From Lomentospora prolificans (lineage: Eukaryota; Ascomycota; Sordariomycetes; Microascales; Microascaceae), in contig JARFXM010000001.1 of NCBI GenBank assembly GCA_029532625.1, positions 1,054,001-1,118,000 of the forward strand: a DNA stretch of 64,000 bases, read 5' to 3'. The notes beneath the pieces were generated by a model. It was not told the DNA's origin. It did not search any database and was given only the letters and a program-made list of their open reading frames with translations. Both the position numbers and the translations under genes were made by a program. Positions 60,384-64,000 of the stretch are shown here, in pieces. How positions within the stretch are numbered: position 1 is the first letter of the stretch; every line of letters starts with the position of its first letter.

Positions 60384-60732
60384 TGTTACACTATATCATG
60401 CAAGCAAGCATGGAGGCACTCCATGACATACCACACCAACATAAGCAAGCATGAACATGCTCTGGCAGAACCTCAGCAGTAAGTAAGCAATACTAAAGGT
60501 TGAAGGTAAGGAATATATAAAGGAAGTAAGGAACTATAAGCTAGATAGAAAGAATAAGACTATTTTACTATCATAAGAGAATACCTACCTATATACTAAC
60601 TGACTATATAGAGGTGAACTTACATGAACTAGCAACCACATTGAATCTGTGAATAGTGTTATAGAACCCTCCTGCTTACTTGTTAGCAGCTCGGCAGCTA
60701 GTAAGCAAGCGGACATGGCATGAGCTGTAACA
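60384..60732 (+). repeat. Solo LTR of family B, TSD CTACT
   Basis: 349 bp, same length as the LTRs of element B, starting TGTTACAC and ending CTGTAACA, flanked by CTACT at 60379-60383 and 60733-60737. Removing it restores the reading AAGCTACTA of element A, as at 43342 in copy 1, which proves it inserted there. Original CA and CG dinucleotides remain throughout (ggacatggcatgagctgtaa). Confidence 0.93.
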
Positions 60733-60910
60733 CTACTAGAGAACTATTATAAGAATACTTCCCTTTAGTATAAGCTAAGTATTAAGAAGAATTTAGTATT
60801 ATATAATATATCTTCTTCTAATAATAGTAATAAGCATATAGTATTTTAAGACTATTACTAAAAGAAGAAATATATTCTATAAGCTTTTTATTCTCTTATT
60901 TCTTTTGGAG

Positions 60911-63900
60911 TGTTATAGTTTCATCAGAGAAAACTCAGGTAATAATCCATAGGATATTGAACCTCAAATAATAAAAAGGGAAGATCTAAATAGAGGGCCT
61001 TATAGGAGCTATCTAGCCTTCTTATAGAGTTCCACCCCTATATAAGTAGCTACTACTCCTAAAGGTATAGGTACTACTCCTAGGGGTATAGGTACTACTC
61101 TTAGGGGTTTAGCTTTACTAAACTATACTAGTATACTAGTTTATAGAGTTACTAAATTATACCTACTTACTAGTCTATTTAGTATTACTACTTATACTAA
61201 AATACTAGTTTATATAGTACTATTATAAGGTAGATAGTACTATCTAGCTATAGGTAGTAGTTAGGCCTAGTAATTAATCTAGGTAGCTAAGTCTAGTATT
61301 TAGTATAGTTATATATAACTAGGTCTAGCTCTTAGTTATACCTTTCTCCTAGGTTAAGACTTTTATATAAGCTCCCTCCTCCCTCCTTCTCTCTTTATTA
61401 GAAGTAGTATAGCTCTATTACTATTAGCTACTTTTATTTACTTCTACTTTTATATACTTTCTTCCTTCTTTAATATCTTATAATAAAAAAAGATTATCTA
61501 TTATTAGTTTTTATTCCCCTCTTCTACACTATCCCTCCTACTATTATAACCTACTAATACTCCTATTAACCTATAAAGATACCTTTTAATTTTTCTAGTT
61601 CTAATAAGAGTAGGGATAGCCCCCCTTTTAATTAAAAGTAATTATATTAATTAATATATTAATCTTTTACTATTACTACTACTACTACTACCCTTATTTA
61701 TTCTATTTTTACTTTTATATACTATTATCCTATAATAATACCTATTTATTAATCTACTACTATTACTATACCTACTTATTTATTTATTAGCTTATTAACT
61801 TTTATACTTATATTAGTCCTAATAACTAGTAAGGGTAAATATTATTATATATAAGTAGCTACTATTAGGGATATAACCCTTATCTACTATAAGCCCTACT
61901 TCTACTATATCTTACTTACTTCCTCTTATAAAAATTAGGGTAAGAAGGGTATTTATATTTACTTATCTTATTATTAAATAGGCTATTACTATATACCTAC
62001 CTTCCTTATTATTCTATTCTACTAGTAGGATTTATAGGGTATATATAGTAATCTAGAGAAAGTTATTCTAGATACTAATACTACCTTTTAAGATACTATT
62101 TAAGCCTAGTAGAGTATAGAGTCTCTTAAGATTTATAATATCCTTCTTTTATATATCTCCTTTCTACCCTATATTTTATACTTCTACTAACCCCTTATAT
62201 ATTAGTAATTCTACTTATACTACTTTTAGTAATAGTTTTATTCCTATCACCCCCTCTATTCTTATTACCCCTATAATAGTTACTATAGTTACTACTCTTA
62301 ACTTATTAGGTTATATAACTATATATAAGTTTACTTTACTAGCTTATTATATCTAAGTACTCAAAAAGTATATAGAGTTAAATAAAGTAATAGATAATAA
62401 TAATAATAATAATAGTAATTATAAGGTTAACTTATTTATTATTAAAAATAAGGTAGACTTATAGTAAGATAGGGGGTTCTTTTTTCTTAGTAATAGTAAT
62501 AATATCTTTTAGCTTTAATAAGTAAATTATTTTCTTTTCTTTATATTTTAGTCTTTTATTAATTTATACTATTATTTCTACTATCTAGTAGGTAGTTTTT
62601 CTTAGCTTTTAAAGTTCTCTTTTAATCTATTATTTTCTTTTATATTATTATATAATACTTTAAAGTAATTAAGTACTATTATTCCTTATATATTATCTAG
62701 GTACTTCTATTCTAGTAGTTTATATCCTTTTTAATATACTAAAACTTCCTAGATTATCTTATATCCTATTTTCTTAGAATATATATAGTAGATTTTCTCT
62801 ACTTTATATTCTTCTTTATTATTAATAAGTATTACTAGTAGTTATAAGTTAGTAGTTTATTATCTAAGAAGTAAGTTTATATTTATATATTTTAGCTTAT
62901 TAATATTAAAGATATTAGGTATTCTTCCTAGTAGATTCCTAATCTTTACTATATTTAGTAAGATTACTTCTATTATAGTATATTTTATATAGAGCTAGTC
63001 TAGCTTCTTCTTAGGTTAAGTTATAATAATATCTCTTAGAACTACTTATACTTAATCCCTAACTTAGAAAGTTTTAGCTAACTAATACTTAATATTTATA
63101 TATACTTCCTAGTTTAGGGTAGCTACTACTATTAAAGCTTAATAGAGCTTTATAATTTTTTTATCCTACTTATAAATACCTAAGCTTTAGTTATAAGTAA
63201 GTAGTATAATATAATTTTAGTTATAATATCTTTTATAAATAAGATAACTAATAGGGTTTTATATTTATATATTATATAGAATATAGATATACTTATAGAG
63301 GTATTTACTTTACTATTAATAGTAAGCTAGGCTATTAGGTACTAAGTAGGTTAGTTATCCTAAGTATAGTTAATAAAGATCTATAAATAACCTTATATTT
63401 CCTAATTTATATATGCTAGCTCTCTATTAGTTTAGAGCTAATAAGTTATATTAAGTTACTATTCTATATTAAAAAGGTAGTAAAAGTATTACTAAAAGTT
63501 ACCTACTTAGTTTATCCTTTAGTTACTTATAATTACTCTAAGCTAGCTATAATAGTAGACTTAGTATAAAAAGTACTTAATATAGGCTTCTACTTCTATT
63601 AATTCTATTAATTTAAGAGTAACCTTTTTAGATAAATAATCCTTTATTACTTAAAGTAAAGTGTTTTATCTATTTCTAAAAAGTTAGTTATAAAGTCTAT
63701 TTAGATTTTTTAGTAGAAATAATCTAGTACTAGTAGTAGGTAGAGAAGGGCTATTTTCTATTTATACTAAATTTTTATTTATCTATAAATATTATAATTA
63801 TAGAGGAAGTATCTTATATACTTATAGAGGAATAGCTAGTAGAAATCTCTAGATACTATAGTAATAGTTCTATCCCTACTGGGATAGCTAATACTATAGG

Positions 63901-64000
63901 TATTATATATATATTAGATTAAGTAACTATATAGCTTATTTAGTAGTTTCCTTTCTTTTCTTTCTTCTTCTCCTAGGATAGTACTCCTAGGTACTTAGAT
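60911..64000 (-). mobile_element. Family D Ty3/Gypsy element, copy 2, running off the window
   Basis: Starts TGTTATAG directly inside the 3' region of element A copy 2 and aligns with 29923 onward. Shared blocks include GGAAGATCTAA near 60978, AGACTTTTATATAAGC near 61366 and the AAT microsatellite near 62397. A minus-strand integrase relic lies at about 63560-63740 (IDFITNFLEID, then LSKKVTLKLIELIEVEA in another frame). Because the coding strand is minus, the left end is the 3' LTR. It carries a triplicated GGTATAGGTACTACTC-type unit at 61060-61110. It is less decayed than copy 1. The 5' part lies outside the window. Confidence 0.65.
61045..61112 (+). repeat. Tandem ~24 bp repeat in the D LTR
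   Basis: Three near-identical units with the core tactactcctaggggtatag follow each other, differing at one or two transitions. Copy 1 of family D shows only one recognisable unit near 30060 (ctactcctaaaaatctagg), so the number of units differs between copies. Possible LTR enhancer-like repeats; function unknown. Confidence 0.6.

Larger units (their letters stand above)
53065..60910 (+). mobile_element. Element A copy 2: older, heavily decayed chromovirus-like Ty3/Gypsy
   Basis: Begins with an A-type LTR of about 482 bp (53065-53546) that aligns with 36797-37290 but carries several small deletions and more changes. The internal start TATTAATTATTCTTATTTA matches TATTAACTACTCCTATTTA after the copy 1 LTR. 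Gag resumes near 54890, RT lies around 57380-57800, integrase around 58740-59300 and the chromodomain-like end around 59870-59980. The 3' part matches copy 1 through TTTATTCTCTTATTTCTTTT (60887-60906), where a family D element interrupts it. Decay is deeper than in copy 1: C in CT and CC contexts is also lost. A solo B LTR (53652), a C LTR (54429) and another solo B LTR (60384) are inserted in it. Confidence 0.78.

Noticed and set aside
30000..64000. Genes hidden in the AT-rich block
   Set aside because: No open frame of meaningful length on either strand; all readable protein traces belong to retroelement gag-pol with RIP-type stops, apart from the unassigned tract listed as a finding.

Overview
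The window looks like nuclear DNA of a filamentous ascomycete (Pezizomycotina, probably Eurotiomycetes). The genes are separated by short spacers and broken by small introns of about 45-145 nt with GTRNGT-type donors. One gene encodes a Zn2Cys6 activator with a fungal-specific transcription factor domain. Repeats on the right show the signature of repeat-induced point mutation (RIP): C-to-T and G-to-A transitions, near-absence of CpG, and CAA/CAG codons turned into stops. The species call is inference.

Left part, about 0.6-28.6 kb, is of balanced composition and holds ten protein genes and one tRNA. In order: a secreted GH125-type (Mug157) alpha-mannosidase with a frame break in a run of ten C; TRS85 of TRAPP III (minus); the splicing factor BUD13/CWC26; the TFIIF alpha subunit (minus); a large Cid1-type nucleotidyltransferase; an insert-bearing PRPP synthetase (minus); an Asteroid/XPG-like protein; tRNA-Gln(UUG) with an intron; a short-chain dehydrogenase; the NEDD8 E1 regulatory subunit ULA1; then a 3.6 kb stretch without a recognisable gene; and a Zn2Cys6 transcription factor. 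These are mostly housekeeping genes in divergent and convergent pairs, not a pathway cluster. I rebuilt exon structures by hand from splice sites, reading phase and known family motifs. Every multi-exon model closes in frame except the GH125 gene.

Right part, from about 29 kb to the window end, is an AT-rich block with no intact ORF. It resolves into nested, RIP-decayed Ty3/Gypsy LTR retrotransposons. Family A is a chromovirus-like element with 494 bp LTRs. The copy at 36797-44185 is complete, with TSD TTTAA, and lies inside element B. Element B (35967-52929) has 349 bp LTRs and TSD GGTCT, and itself sits in an LTR of family C. A second, older A copy starts at 53065. Family D lies on the minus strand at 29923-35777 and again from 60911 to the window end. 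Three further LTRs of family B (29362, 53652, 60384) are solo, each with a perfect 5 bp target-site duplication.

The most unusual signals are in this repeat block. RIP damage fades at the outer edges of both complete elements. Solo LTRs of about 350 bp keep much more of their original sequence than the long copies. Element B carries a coding-like tract between pol and its 3' LTR that I cannot assign. I found no convincing new multi-gene system.
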